A stretch of DNA of 64,000 nucleotides from VRUE01 sp963715625 (GCA_963715625.1 OY970260.1:992001-1056000); one strand, 5' to 3'. Positions 33,247-41,561 are shown, counted from the stretch's first letter. The notes: generated from the sequence alone by a model not told the origin. Made by a program: numbers and translations.

Positions 33247-33714
33247 ATGGCAGGGGAGTTCGAGAAATTGGCCTATGAGGCGGCGCTTCGCGGCCTCGAC
33301 AAGCAGGAGGGTCTACTGGAAGAGCTGCGGACCCGAACGGGTGTGCTCTTGGCGGCTTCCTCGCTTGCAGCCTCCTTCCTCGGACAGCAGGCATTCCAGA
33401 ACCCAAGTCCTCGAGGGCTGGCGATTGCCGCGCTGGTTGCGTTCGTCGTCTCGATTGCCGCAAGCGTCTTCATCTTGCTGCCGAAGAAGAATCTGATCTT
33501 TGCCGAGGCCGGTGCCGGCCTGTACGAGGGCCTCTATGCATTTCGCGACGACATGCCCGAGGTCTACCGCCGCCTCGCCTACGACCTCGATCTGTTCTGG
33601 GATTCAAACGATACGAAGATCAAGTGGCTGACTCGTGCCTACACCGTCGCGGCAGCCGCTCTCGTAGCTGAGATTCTTTCTCTGGCCGCCCTCTTGGGCG
33701 ATACCATCGTCTAG
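33247..33714 (+). CDS. Three-helix membrane protein of unknown function (effector-like)
   Basis: 155 residues. A charged helix with KQEGLLEELRTRTG leads into two hydrophobic helices (residues about 33-53 and 66-88), then a soluble part (GLYEGLYAFRDDMPEVYRRLAYDLDLFWDSNDTKIKWL), then a third helix (about 130-151). The layout resembles small membrane effectors of the SLATT/Pycsar type without being clearly either. It is followed two bases later by a 39-codon proline-rich ORF. Confidence 0.65.
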   Translation: MAGEFEKLAYEAALRGLDKQEGLLEELRTRTGVLLAASSLAASFLGQQAFQNPSPRGLAIAALVAFVVSIAASVFILLPKKNLIFAEAGAGLYEGLYAFRDDMPEVYRRLAYDLDLFWDSNDTKIKWLTRAYTVAAAALVAEILSLAALLGDTIV

Positions 33715-33716
33715 TC

Positions 33717-33836
33717 ATGGCAGAAGCACCAAAACCTCAGACCGGAAGCGGCGAAACCCCCCCGCCCCCCCCTCCGCCTACTCCGGGCCTAGGCCGCCCT
33801 GAGACTCGCGGCGGCTCGGCTGGCAAACGCAAATAG
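33717..33836 (+). CDS. Proline-rich micropeptide (39 aa)
   Basis: Starts two bases after the stop of the membrane protein gene: MAEAPKPQTGSGET, seven prolines, TPGLGRPE, and a basic end GKRK. Too short for domain calls; its position and its likeness to the proline-rich ORFs after the DUF6338 gene at 36929 argue that it is translated. Likely disordered and possibly a partner of the membrane protein. Confidence 0.5.
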   Translation: MAEAPKPQTGSGETPPPPPPPTPGLGRPETRGGSAGKRK

Positions 33837-33871
33837 CTGCGCGCCATTTCAGCCTCTACGACTCGCCTTCC

Positions 33872-33920
33872 GCCCAATGGATTGCATCGTCTCCAGAATG
33901 CTCCGCTACCGTGTTTGGCC
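33872..33920 (+). promoter_or_regulatory. Shared island promoter, copy 2
   Basis: GCCCAATGGATTGCAT, 11 bases, TGCTCCGCTACC, then the start ATGG 49 bases from the beginning. TTGCAT (33882) and TACCGT (33907-33912) can serve as minus-35 and minus-10; the minus-10 ends eight bases before ATG, which suits a leaderless transcript. Confidence 0.55.
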
Positions 33921-34097
33921 ATGGAGTCAACACAGCGTGTGAGCAAGTCGTCGAAAGACGCTGCCGCCGAGGCGGAGGCTGTTCGGGTAAACCGGCTGCG
34001 TGAGGACGCGCGACGCCCCATGGGCGTGAACCTGGCCGAGACGATCGCGCTGAGCCACGCGCTGCTGAAGATGGCAGACGCCGCCCAGCGGCGATGA
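33921..34097 (+). CDS. Small antitoxin candidate of a nucleotidyltransferase pair
   Basis: 58 residues, charged helical protein (SKSSKDAAAEAEAVRVNRLREDARRPMGVNLAETIALSHALLKMADAAQRR). Same composition as small partners of AbiEii-like nucleotidyltransferases. Its stop overlaps the next start as ATGA. Leaderless promoter upstream. Confidence 0.65.
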   Translation: MESTQRVSKSSKDAAAEAEAVRVNRLREDARRPMGVNLAETIALSHALLKMADAAQRR

Positions 34098-34570
34098 CCG
34101 AAGCTGCCTTCGACGAGATCCTGCGGAGGCTGGTGACCGCGGGCGCGGAGTTCGTGGTGATCGGTGGGCTCGCTTTGGGAGCAAGAGGCGTCGTTCGGGC
34201 CACCAAGGACATCGACATCGTCGTCGCGACCGACGTCGAGAACCTAAAGGTGGTTGCAGAGGTGGCGGTAGAGGCCGGTGGGCATGTGCAGCGAGGCGAG
34301 GCGCTGCTCGGAACTCCCTTCTCGATCGCGGCGGAACTCGCCAGCGGGGAGCAGATGGCAATCGACACAGAGCTTGGACGCCTCGACATCGTGCAGGGAC
34401 TCGAGGGCGTTCCGAGCTTCGATGAGCTCCGATCGCGTGCAACCGAGACCGAAGTGCTCGGAGTCAACGTGGCTGTCTGCTCCGTGGAGGATCTGCGTGC
34501 GATGAAGCAAGCCGCCGGCCGCGGCCAGGATCTCGTGGACCTAGAGAGCCTCGACGCGGCTGAAGGTTGA
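34094..34570 (+). CDS. AbiEii/DUF6036-like nucleotidyltransferase (toxin candidate)
   Basis: 158 residues. EFVVIGGLALGARGVVRATKDIDIVVATD shows GG...K-D-x-D, the metal-binding motif of minimal nucleotidyltransferases. A C-terminal AVCSVEDLRAMKQAAGRGQDLVDLESL is the usual end of the family. Coupled with the 58-residue protein. Predicted toxin that modifies tRNA or protein by nucleotide transfer; not established for this subgroup. Confidence 0.75.
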   Translation: MTEAAFDEILRRLVTAGAEFVVIGGLALGARGVVRATKDIDIVVATDVENLKVVAEVAVEAGGHVQRGEALLGTPFSIAAELASGEQMAIDTELGRLDIVQGLEGVPSFDELRSRATETEVLGVNVAVCSVEDLRAMKQAAGRGQDLVDLESLDAAEG

Positions 34571-34716
34571 CCCAAGCGGAAGGCCGCGACCGGGCTCGCC
34601 GCGAGGCGGGCACCGGGCGAGGGTCAGCGGAGTTCAGACATGGAAGCGAAAGCGCAGCGAGAGGAAATGCAGGGATGCCTTCAACAGCACGGTCGGCTTC
34701 TGCCATCATCCACCGC

Positions 34717-34920
34717 ATGGAGTTGCACGCTCACGTCGAGCTCAGCGACGACCGGGTGGGCGAGTACCGCGTCACCGAGGAGCGCCCGGACGGCTCGCTC
34801 ACCTTGGTGCCGGACACCTCATTCGAGGCGGCTCGGAAGCGCCTCGGCACCACGCCCGGGACGTTGGCCGATTTTGAAGCCGAGTACGGCCCGGTCAACC
34901 CCGCTGACGGCGAGGGGTAG
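34717..34920 (+). CDS. Hypothetical small protein (67 aa), first gene of a two-gene unit
   Basis: MELHAHVELSDDRVGEYRVTEERPDGSLTLVPDTSFEAARKRLG and an acidic end. The longer open frame upstream is discarded because it lacks coding character. Ends four bases before the next gene. Size and coupling suggest an antitoxin. Confidence 0.5.
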   Translation: MELHAHVELSDDRVGEYRVTEERPDGSLTLVPDTSFEAARKRLGTTPGTLADFEAEYGPVNPADGEG

Positions 34921-34923
34921 CCG

Positions 34924-35292
34924 GTGAGCGACAAGCGGGCAGGCCGAGCGCGAGCGCTCTTTGACGATGCGCTTTTCGCAGAGGACTTGAAGCGCACCAG
35001 CGCCACTGGCCGCGAGGTCGCCAACGCGACAAGGCGCGAATACGAACAGCAGGGCGTGCCTCTTGGACACCTCATCCCCTGCGAAGAGGAGGGACCCGAA
35101 GGCACTCTCCTCACGCACTGCATGAAGATCTACCTACCTCGCCCCGCTGGAAAATTCGGCATGGTCTTCCGAATCGAGTTGCAAGGCGGCAAGGCCTTCC
35201 TCTCCTACGCCGCCTTCGGCGTCCGCCATCATCCGCGTGACTCGAACGCTCCTACCGTCTACCAGATCGCCCACGGCCGGCTTCAGGCCTAG
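34924..35292 (+). CDS. Hypothetical protein (122 aa), possible toxin
   Basis: GTG start. SDKRAGRARALFDDALFAEDLKRTSATGREV, then KIYLPRPAGKFGMVFRIELQGGKAFLSYAAFGVRHHP in the C-terminal half, a beta-rich segment loosely like RelE-type cores. No catalytic motif identified. In the same unit as the 67-residue protein and inside the toxin-antitoxin-dense island. Confidence 0.5.
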   Translation: MSDKRAGRARALFDDALFAEDLKRTSATGREVANATRREYEQQGVPLGHLIPCEEEGPEGTLLTHCMKIYLPRPAGKFGMVFRIELQGGKAFLSYAAFGVRHHPRDSNAPTVYQIAHGRLQA

Positions 35293-35331
35293 CGCTTTGT
35301 TGGACGGCTCGTCTGGATTTGGGCAGCCGCT

Positions 35332-35380
35332 GCCCAATGGATTGCATTTGTCGGCGACCTGCTCCGCTACCTTGTCCGCC
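35332..35380 (+). promoter_or_regulatory. Shared island promoter, copy 3
   Basis: GCCCAATGGATTGCAT, 12 bases, TGCTCCGCTACC, then ATGG at exactly the same 49-base distance as in copy 2. TTGCAT at 35342 and TACCTT at 35368-35373 are the likely minus-35 and minus-10. A small hairpin GGGCAGC/GCTGCCC (35321-35337) overlaps its upstream edge. Confidence 0.55.
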
Positions 35381-35698
35381 ATGGTTTCTCGTAACCTGAT
35401 CGACCAGGCAGGGAGACTGCTGGCAGAAACCGCCGGCGCAGAGTCGAGGGTAATTCTCTTCGGCTCCCACGCCCGCGGAGAGGCGAGTGCGGACAGCGAT
35501 GTCAACTTCCTCGTCATCGAGCCTGTTGTAGAGAACCGCCTGAAAGAGTGGGAGCGTCTGCGGCGTGCCCTCAGAGACTTCCCGGCGCCGGTAGACATCG
35601 TCGTCCTCGACGAGAAGCGCGCCGAGAGGCGCGCAAAGGTGCCGGGAACGATGGTCCATCACGCGCTCCAAGACGGTCGCGTCCTTGCCCACGCCTGA
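35381..35698 (+). CDS. mntA: MNT-type minimal nucleotidyltransferase (MntA-like antitoxin)
   Basis: 105 residues. VILFGSHARGEASADSDVNFLVIE is the GSxARG motif region; where active enzymes have D-x-D the sequence is DVN, so the second metal ligand is replaced by asparagine. MntA enzymes AMPylate a tyrosine of the HEPN toxin HepT. The gene overlaps the HEPN gene by 14 bp. Whether it is active or acts only by binding is open. Confidence 0.75.
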   Translation: MVSRNLIDQAGRLLAETAGAESRVILFGSHARGEASADSDVNFLVIEPVVENRLKEWERLRRALRDFPAPVDIVVLDEKRAERRAKVPGTMVHHALQDGRVLAHA

Positions 35699-36121
35699 GC
35701 AGATCGAAGTCGCGGGGTCCCTCGCTCGGCTTGCGGCAATCGACCTGGCGACTGCTGAGAAGCTCGCCCCCGATCCGGAGATGGATGACCGCCCGGTGGG
35801 CTTCCACGCGCAGCAGGCCGTCGAGAAGGCCGTGAAGGTCGCCCTGACGCTCAAGGGCATCGACTTTCCAAAGACACACGACCTCGAATACCTGATCGTG
35901 CTAGCCGAGAAGCACTCCATCTCAATGGAGCCCGAGCTTGAGTCAGCGTCCTGGCTGACCCCCTGGGCCGCCGAATTCCGGTACGACGACGCGCCGATCG
36001 AGACGCTGGAGCGCAAGCGAGCGATCTCCGTCGCCAACGCTGCGGTCAGCTGGTGCCAGGATCTGATCGCGGACCTGGCATCCAAATCGGATGATTCAAC
36101 GACCGGAAACCGGGAGGCCGA

Positions 36122-36125
<4 letters not shown>
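35685..36125 (+). CDS. HEPN domain protein (toxin partner of MNT)
   Basis: 146 residues from a TTG start. DRPVGFHAQQAVEKAVKVALTLKGIDFPKTHDLEYLIVLAEKH is the HEPN core (A-x-Q-x-x-EKAxKA type, with KTHDL). This subgroup (Pfam HEPN) differs from RxxxxxH RNases of the HepT type, and no R-x4-6-H motif is plain at the C-terminus. Paired with the preceding nucleotidyltransferase. Confidence 0.75.
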
Positions 36126-36407
<282 letters not shown>

Positions 36408-36503
36408 CGAAGGGGAGGAGTCGGGGTTTTCGGCTCTGCGACGCCGAATGTGCGGGCAACCGTCGCCATACGGATTCGTCGCGATTACGCACGATTCCAC
36501 CCG

Positions 36504-36536
36504 GTTTGGGCAGCCAAAGCACAGCGCTGCCCAAAC
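36504..36536. repeat. Hairpin GTTTGGGCAGC / GCTGCCCAAAC
   Basis: Perfect 11-bp arms around 11 bases near the left end of the integrative element. The same GGGCAGC/GCTGCCC pair recurs at 35321-35337, close to a shared promoter. It may be a recombination-directionality or regulator site; no other support. Confidence 0.5.
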
Positions 36537-36620
36537 TGAGACAGTTCGAGAAAGGGCTACTTCAGTCCGAGCGAGGTGGCTTGCGCGACCGCTGATGCGG
36601 AGGTTCCGGGTACGGCGAGT

Positions 36621-36713
36621 TCACTTGGCGCCTTTCGGCTGCGCGGACGGACCCGAATCCGAAGGCTTCGGCGGTGGCGCTTGCGGCGTTGGCGTCTGAT
36701 TGCTCGGCCTCAT
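36621..36713 (-). CDS. Proline-rich micro-ORF 2 (30 aa)
   Basis: MRPSNQTPTPQAPPPKPSDS then GPSAQPKGAK. Composition matches the other proline-rich peptides after membrane protein genes. No clear ribosome site, and an overlapping frame is also open, so translation is uncertain. Confidence 0.3.
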   Translation of the reverse strand: MRPSNQTPTPQAPPPKPSDSGPSAQPKGAK

Positions 36714-36775
36714 TCCGCGCGTCCCGCTTGGAGACTGTCCACCGCTGACCGGCCCTGATCCGCCACGCCTACCGC

Positions 36776-36919
36776 TCAACGTCCCGTCCTTCCGGGAGGA
36801 GGCTGCGCTGAACTCCTAGAGTCTTTCGGGCGGGGCGGTGGAGATTTCGGCGGCCGCGTCGTCGCTTTTGGCGAGTAACCGCCCTTCTTCTGAATCACTG
36901 CTCCTGATTCCCGGCTCAT
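36776..36919 (-). CDS. Proline-rich, basic micro-ORF 1 (47 aa) after DUF6338
   Basis: Starts 9 bases after the DUF6338 stop: MSRESGAVIQKKGGYSPK, then a PPKSPPPRPK segment and a final PPPGRTGR. Basic and disordered. Parallel to the 39-codon ORF after the membrane protein at 33247. Confidence 0.45.
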   Translation of the reverse strand: MSRESGAVIQKKGGYSPKATTRPPKSPPPRPKDSRSSAQPPPGRTGR

Positions 36920-36928
36920 AGCTTCATC

Positions 36929-37600
36929 TTACTCCTGTCCTGCGTCGAAACCTGGATCGTCGCTTTTCAGAGCGTAGACCTCAAGCGAAACGATGCTCTC
37001 GCGTGGCAGCCAAACCCCCAGCGAATTCGGAGCGGGAGCCACAAACCAACTCTCCGCGTCCAGCTCCCAGCGCTGGGATATATACAAATCCTGAGTGTGC
37101 TGAGAATAGCCAGCCAAGCTGCCATCCCCGTAGAAGCCGCCCAGCACGCGGCCATCCGAGAGAGTCGCGCGAACCATCGCCGGATCTTGCTTGCCAAATA
37201 GCTCATTCCAACCCGAAAGCATGTTGTGGGCCTCGGAGCTTCCAGCGAGCCGAAGAAGTCGCGGGCGCAACCTCTTTGAAGACATCCAGAGAGACCCGAC
37301 CACGGCGAGCGCAATCGGAAGGACGAGGAAGATAATGACGCCAGCGATCAGATCGGCCCCGAGCGCCTTTTCGCCCCGATAGAACTCGCTCAGGTCGGTC
37401 TTGTCCATTCCGAGAACAAGTCCTCCCCCAATAACCAGCGCGAAAACAATTGCGCTATTGAAAAGAGCCTGTAGCAGGCGCTCGAAGGGCGTGTCTTGGC
37501 CCTTGACCACATAGAGACGCTCTCGAAACAGCAGCGTGATGAAGCCAGGCAAGACGAAGATCGCGAGAACAAGAATGGCGGTTCCCGTATCAGGCGTCAT
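36929..37600 (-). CDS. DUF6338 family membrane protein
   Basis: 223 residues. Helices at about 7-25 (ILVLAIFVLPGFITLLF), 46-66 and 84-106, then a cytosolic domain with ATLSDGRVLGGFYGDGSLAGYSQHTQDLYISQRWELDAES, typical of DUF6338. The gene has lower GC than its chromosomal surroundings. Function unknown; the family is often carried on mobile islands. Followed directly by a proline-rich micro-ORF. Confidence 0.75.
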   Translation of the reverse strand: MTPDTGTAILVLAIFVLPGFITLLFRERLYVVKGQDTPFERLLQALFNSAIVFALVIGGGLVLGMDKTDLSEFYRGEKALGADLIAGVIIFLVLPIALAVVGSLWMSSKRLRPRLLRLAGSSEAHNMLSGWNELFGKQDPAMVRATLSDGRVLGGFYGDGSLAGYSQHTQDLYISQRWELDAESWFVAPAPNSLGVWLPRESIVSLEVYALKSDDPGFDAGQE

Positions 37601-37653
37601 GGCTCATTGCTCGCAGACAGAAGAACGTAACCAAACTCGTCGCCTTGCTTGGA

Positions 37654-37860
37654 CTAACGAACCCTCCGGTTGTACGGACTCTGGTTCACCGGCTTGAGCG
37701 AAATTCCTAGTTGGCTAGCTCTGGTCTGGACTGCAGCCGCTGAGCGTCCCAGCTTGAGCCCGATTACCCGAGTCGGGGTGTTTTCCGACGCAAGCCGCTG
37801 AAGCCTGAGGTCGTCCGCCAAGGCCCATGAGTGGTTTGCGTTGCGCAAGTAACTGGTCAT
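37654..37860 (-). CDS. Small HTH-like protein (68 aa)
   Basis: Start chosen at MTSYLRNANHSW because AGGAGAG lies seven bases upstream. WALADDLRLQRLASENTPTRVIGLKLGRSAAAVQTRASQLGISLKP is a Myb/sigma-region-4-like helix-turn-helix (each residue block A-V-Q-T-R as recognition helix). A DNA-binding role within the element is likely. Confidence 0.65.
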   Translation of the reverse strand: MTSYLRNANHSWALADDLRLQRLASENTPTRVIGLKLGRSAAAVQTRASQLGISLKPVNQSPYNRRVR

Positions 37861-38014
37861 TCGAACTCTCCTACGTAGATTAGGAGGACAACCTAGAGAG
37901 CGCCTCGGACGGAACCTTGAACGATGTCCAGAAGGACGCCCTTCACGCTGTGCTTCCGATCCAACGGCCGAGCCAATCGTTACCTTCATCGGCAACCGAC
38001 CGAGGAGGATTCAG

Positions 38015-38410
38015 ATGCAGTTCAGGGTGCGTCTTGACGAGATACTTCCGACCAGGTGCGTACCGGGTCAGCTCCATCTGGCAGAGGCGACATCGCGCGG
38101 TCTATTGCCCTGGCGGCGGCATCACAGCCGCGCTCGCGCCCTCTGCGGTCGTTCTCGGCGAGAAGCCCGCCCTATCGCCAGCGCAAGCCCGCCATCCGGT
38201 GCGTTGGAGTCAGTCCGGTACGCACTTCCGACCAAGCAAGCAGCGCGCACGTTGCCTCAAGAACTCGGCCGTCTTGAGCGCGGAGAGGTCGAACAGCTCG
38301 TCCTAACCACCCGAAGCAATCCCCGCGCGGTCATCGTCAGCATCGACCGCTTCGATGAGCTGATGCGCCGAGAGTCGCAGGCAATGGGCGGCGGTCAGCT
38401 GGCCGCATAG
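38015..38410 (+). CDS. Phd/YefM-like antitoxin domain protein
   Basis: 131 codons from an ATG with a strong GAGGAGG site. Only the C-terminal half is recognisable: VRYALPTKQAARTLPQELGRLERGEVEQLVLTTRSNPRAVIVSIDRFDELMRR, a Phd fold. A TTG at 38204 would give the usual 68-residue size. The N-terminal half is arginine-rich and unlike a domain. No toxin gene follows, so it is an orphan. Confidence 0.6.
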   Translation: MQFRVRLDEILPTRCVPGQLHLAEATSRGLLPWRRHHSRARALCGRSRREARPIASASPPSGALESVRYALPTKQAARTLPQELGRLERGEVEQLVLTTRSNPRAVIVSIDRFDELMRRESQAMGGGQLAA

Positions 38411-38449
38411 GCTGCCAACGGATTGGCATGTAGCAGCACAAGCTGTGCG

Positions 38450-38686
38450 CTAATCCTCAAATTTACTAGCGGCCTGTGCAAGCTCGACCATCGAAGTTCC
38501 GAGGGCAGCGGCGACTGCTTTGACCGTTGCCCAAGTCGGGTTGGAATGGCCCCGTTCGATCGTTGAGAGGTGGCCGACGGTGACCCCGGCGGCGTGGGCT
38601 AGGGCTTCCTGGGTCATGCCTCGTTCTTCGCGCAGCTGGCGGATTGCTTTGCCCAGGGCAGGTTGAGGCTGGTCGGAGCGGCGCAT
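38450..38686 (-). CDS. Xre-family transcriptional regulator
   Basis: 78 residues. GKAIRQLREERGMTQEALAHAAGVTVGHLSTIERGHSNPTWATVKAVAAALGTSMVELAQAA is a complete Xre HTH. Divergent from the gene at 38839; probably the repressor of the element's excision genes. Confidence 0.88.
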   Translation of the reverse strand: MRRSDQPQPALGKAIRQLREERGMTQEALAHAAGVTVGHLSTIERGHSNPTWATVKAVAAALGTSMVELAQAASKFED

Positions 38687-38838
38687 TAGCGGGCACCGTC
38701 TCAAACGCAGGCGTCTCAGACCATCTGCCACAGCACTTGTGTTTCAGCGTAAGCTGCGCTAGCGTTGTCATCCGACCAACAAAGTGCCCCCGCGCTGGTG
38801 GAACAGCCGGGGGCGTGGCACAGGAAGGAGTGCTTCCC

Positions 38839-39138
38839 ATGCAAGACCAGCCTAGTGAGGCGAGCGACCACGAGGCCCCGCCGACCGAAGCCCAGGACAT
38901 CCGCGATCAGGGCGTCGTTCTGATCCACGTTCTGACTCGGCACCCGACGTTGCTGACGATCCCCGATCTTGTCCGCGAGATCACCGCTGGGTCGGAGGAC
39001 TTCGCCGAGGGCGACGCGATGGAGCGCGCCGTACGCGATCTGACGGGTGTGGGGCTACTCATGTGCCCGAGCGGTCTCGCAGCGCCCACTCCGGCTGCCC
39101 TGCGCTTCCTGAAGATCCTCTACGAAGGCAACTGCTAG
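38839..39138 (+). CDS. Small element protein (99 aa), winged-helix-like
   Basis: ATG with GGAAGGAG site. The segment HPTLLTIPDLVREITAGSEDFAEGDAMERAVRDLTGVGLLMCPSGLAAPTPAALRFLKILY has the helix order of a winged helix. No family recognised. Position between Xre and the excisionase-like gene implies a regulatory role. Confidence 0.6.
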   Translation: MQDQPSEASDHEAPPTEAQDIRDQGVVLIHVLTRHPTLLTIPDLVREITAGSEDFAEGDAMERAVRDLTGVGLLMCPSGLAAPTPAALRFLKILYEGNC

Positions 39139-39471
39139 GTGGGGCTGGGGATTTTCGGCGGGTCGGGGCGTTCGCAGGGAGCCCGATTCGTCGGGTTGCC
39201 TCGGCCCGCCGGAATCCCCATGACCAGCTTCCCCAATGCAGCCAGCAGCTACGGCAGGTCCGACTCGATCCTCGATCCCATTCGAGACGAACCCGGATCA
39301 AGGCTCCAACGCCCCCAACCGCAACCCTCCCACACCACATCACTCCGCCCTGCGGAGGTCCGCACCCCGGACCCCCGACACACTATGAACTGCGTCCGAA
39401 GATGCGTCCGGGCCTTGCCCCTGGACGAATGTTCGTGGGGCAGTCGGGCCATTTTCCGGACTTACAAGCCG
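39139..39471. other. 333-bp stretch without a clear gene
   Basis: An open frame continues from GTG 39139 into the excisionase-like gene, but its sequence is low-complexity and has no ribosome site. Complementary stretches GGGGATTTTCGGCGGG (39148) and CCCGCCGGAATCCCC (39206) can pair. Probably holds the promoter of the xis-int pair. Confidence 0.4.
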
Positions 39472-39861
39472 ATGGCATCCCCACGCATCAAGCTCGACCC
39501 GCAGGCCGTTGAGGCAATTGCTCGCCGGGTGGTCGAGAGCCTCGAACGGCGCGGCCTCCAAAGCCGCGAGCTTGTCGATGCTGCCGAGCTTGCCCGGCAG
39601 TTCGGGATCGAGCGCTCCTGGGTCTACTCGCACGCAATCGAGCTTGGCGCGGTCAAGCTCGGCAGCGGGCCGAAGCCTCGGCTTCGCTTCGATCCGCAGA
39701 TCGCGGCGCGAGTGCTGCGGAGGGTTGGCGAGGGTTCGGCGGCTGACCCGCCCGCCCGCTCGGGTGAGCGGGCGGATCAGCCTTCGGCCAGCGGAGGGAG
39801 CGGGGTGCGGTTGCTGCCAATCCGCCCACAGGGGGAGAACGGACCGCCCTCTGCGGCTTAG
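39472..39861 (+). CDS. Excisionase-like helix-turn-helix protein
   Basis: 129 residues. After a helical N-terminus, SRELVDAAELARQFGIERSWVYSHAIELGAVKLGSGPKPRLRFD is a MerR/excisionase-type HTH with the wing. A disordered proline/glycine-rich C-terminus follows. Six bases before the integrase gene; this Xis-Int pair is usual in actinobacterial tRNA-borne elements. Confidence 0.7.
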   Translation: MASPRIKLDPQAVEAIARRVVESLERRGLQSRELVDAAELARQFGIERSWVYSHAIELGAVKLGSGPKPRLRFDPQIAARVLRRVGEGSAADPPARSGERADQPSASGGSGVRLLPIRPQGENGPPSAA

Positions 39862-39867
39862 GTAGGC

Positions 39868-41103
39868 ATGCCTCGCAAGGCAACGGGACAGGTGATCGAG
39901 CCGAGCGACGGTCGCAGCTGGGCGATCCGGTTCCGCGCCTACGGGAAGCGGCGCTACGTGGCGCTCGGCACCGCCGAGGAAGGCTGGAGCCGCAAGCGGG
40001 CCGAGGCCGAGCTGCGACACGTCCTGGCCGACGTCGAGCGAGGTATCTGGCGGCCGTACGAGCCTGCTCAGGCCCCGCAGACGGCCGAAGCGCCGACCTT
40101 CCATGAGTTCGCCTCGGAGTGGTTGGAGAACCGCGAGCCGGAGCTGCGGCCGAAGACCTTCAAGAGCTACCGCTGGCTGCTCAGCGGTCACCTCCTCCCC
40201 CACTTCGCCCGGATGCATCTCGATCAGATCGGCGCGGAGGACGTGGATCGCTACAAGGCCGCGAAGCTGCGCGAGGGCGCGCTCGGGCCGAACCAGATCA
40301 ACAAGTCCATCGGCCTGCTGGCGATGATCCTCGACGCTGCCGGCGACTACGGACACGTCGATCCGGCTCGGAACCCGGCGCGTGGTCGGAGGCGGCGCGT
40401 CAAGCGCAGCACACCGAGCCGCCCGACCGTCGAGCCGGAGCAACTGCCTTCGCTACTCGAGGCCGCAGGCAAGCTCCGCCCGATCCTGGCGACGATGGCC
40501 GGAGCCGGACTGCGGAACGGCGAGGCATGTGCGCTCGACTGGCCCGACTTCGACTCTGGCAGCGGCACGTTGACCGTCGCGGCCTCGAAGACCGACGCCG
40601 GAGTGCGGCAGGTCGACCTCCCGGACGCCCTGCGCCGAGAACTCGCGAAGCACAAGCTGCGCACCCGTCGCAGCAGCGAGGGGTCGATGTTCCCGAACCG
40701 CAACGGGCAGCGGCAGAGCGTCAGCAACGTCGAGCGCAGGATGAAGACGGCCGTTCGGCGCGCCAACCGGCGGCTCGACAGGCTCGGCATCCGGCCGATA
40801 GACGAAGCGGTCACGCCGCACTCCCTGCGCCGCCTCTACGCCAGCCTGCGCTTCGCCTTGGGCGACGATCCCGTGTACGTGGCGGCCCAGCTGGGGCACA
40901 CCGAGCCGGGCTTCTCGATGAAGGTCTACGCTAGTGCTGTGCGTCGCCGCGAGCGGTTGATCGGCGTGGCGCTCCGCGAGTTCGATGCAGCGCTTGATTG
41001 GGCAGCCCTGGGCAGCGGAGAGCCGGACTTGGCCGATTCAGAGCCGGGCGCGAGCGACGGACACTCGCCGGAAACGGCTCAGCAGAGCCTTTTCACGGCA
41101 TAG
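39868..41103 (+). CDS. int: Tyrosine recombinase / phage-type integrase
   Basis: 411 residues. N-terminal arm-binding part, a core-binding SAM-like domain (FHEFASEWLENREPELRPKTFKSYRWLLSGHLLPHF) and the catalytic domain: first arginine in AGAGLRNGEACAL, HSLRRLYASL as HxxR, and LGHTEPGFSMKVYASA with the last histidine and the nucleophile tyrosine. The stop TAG is followed after zero bases by the tRNA gene, so the integrase gene abuts its own right attachment site. Confidence 0.93.
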   Translation: MPRKATGQVIEPSDGRSWAIRFRAYGKRRYVALGTAEEGWSRKRAEAELRHVLADVERGIWRPYEPAQAPQTAEAPTFHEFASEWLENREPELRPKTFKSYRWLLSGHLLPHFARMHLDQIGAEDVDRYKAAKLREGALGPNQINKSIGLLAMILDAAGDYGHVDPARNPARGRRRRVKRSTPSRPTVEPEQLPSLLEAAGKLRPILATMAGAGLRNGEACALDWPDFDSGSGTLTVAASKTDAGVRQVDLPDALRRELAKHKLRTRRSSEGSMFPNRNGQRQSVSNVERRMKTAVRRANRRLDRLGIRPIDEAVTPHSLRRLYASLRFALGDDPVYVAAQLGHTEPGFSMKVYASAVRRRERLIGVALREFDAALDWAALGSGEPDLADSEPGASDGHSPETAQQSLFTA

Positions 41104-41177
<74 letters not shown>

Positions 41178-41189
41178 TTAACGGCGTTT

Positions 41190-41228
41190 TTCAACAGTTA
41201 AACGGGGTTAAGCTATAATTCTTTATAG
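41190..41228 (+). promoter_or_regulatory. hipBA promoter with overlapping palindromic operator
   Basis: TTCAAC (41190) and a perfect TATAAT (41214-41219) spaced 18 bp. CTATAA (41213-41218) and TTATAG (41223-41228) form an inverted repeat covering the minus-10 and likely start point, where the antitoxin could bind for autorepression. The stretch is much richer in A+T than its neighbours. Confidence 0.65.
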
Positions 41229-41231
41229 AGA

Positions 41232-41561
41232 ATGAAGCGTCCCCGTGCCCTATCGCCTCTCACCTTGGAAGCGGCCAAGCTGCTTGGCGCCAGCATTCGG
41301 CTCGAGCGGCGTCGGCGGCGCTGGACCGTTGCGGAGCTGGCCGAGCGGGTCGGCGTCACCGAAGCGACGATGCTGAAGGTGGAAGGTGGGGATCCCGGCG
41401 TGCGGCTCGGCATCGCCTTCGAGGCGGCGGCGCTCACCGGCGTCCCGCTCTTCGACGAGGACCGCTCGCGCAGGACGCTGGAGGCCGCGCGCGTCGAGGA
41501 CCGGCTGGCGGTGCTGCCGCAGCGGGTGCGCCAGCCGCTCGAGGCCGACGATGACTTCTGA
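41232..41561 (+). CDS. hipB: HipB-like Xre antitoxin
   Basis: 109 residues. LGASIRLERRRRRWTVAELAERVGVTEATMLKVEGGDPGVRLGIAFEAAALTGVPLFDED is the HTH with the dimer end usual for HipB. Short leader (12 bases after TATAAT). Overlaps hipA by 11 bp. The C-terminal tail is acidic and short. Confidence 0.82.
   Translation: MKRPRALSPLTLEAAKLLGASIRLERRRRRWTVAELAERVGVTEATMLKVEGGDPGVRLGIAFEAAALTGVPLFDEDRSRRTLEAARVEDRLAVLPQRVRQPLEADDDF

Noticed and set aside
33247..33714. Firm assignment of the membrane protein as a Pycsar (PycTM) or SLATT effector
   Set aside because: Helix layout is similar but no defining motif can be seen, and no cyclase gene is adjacent.
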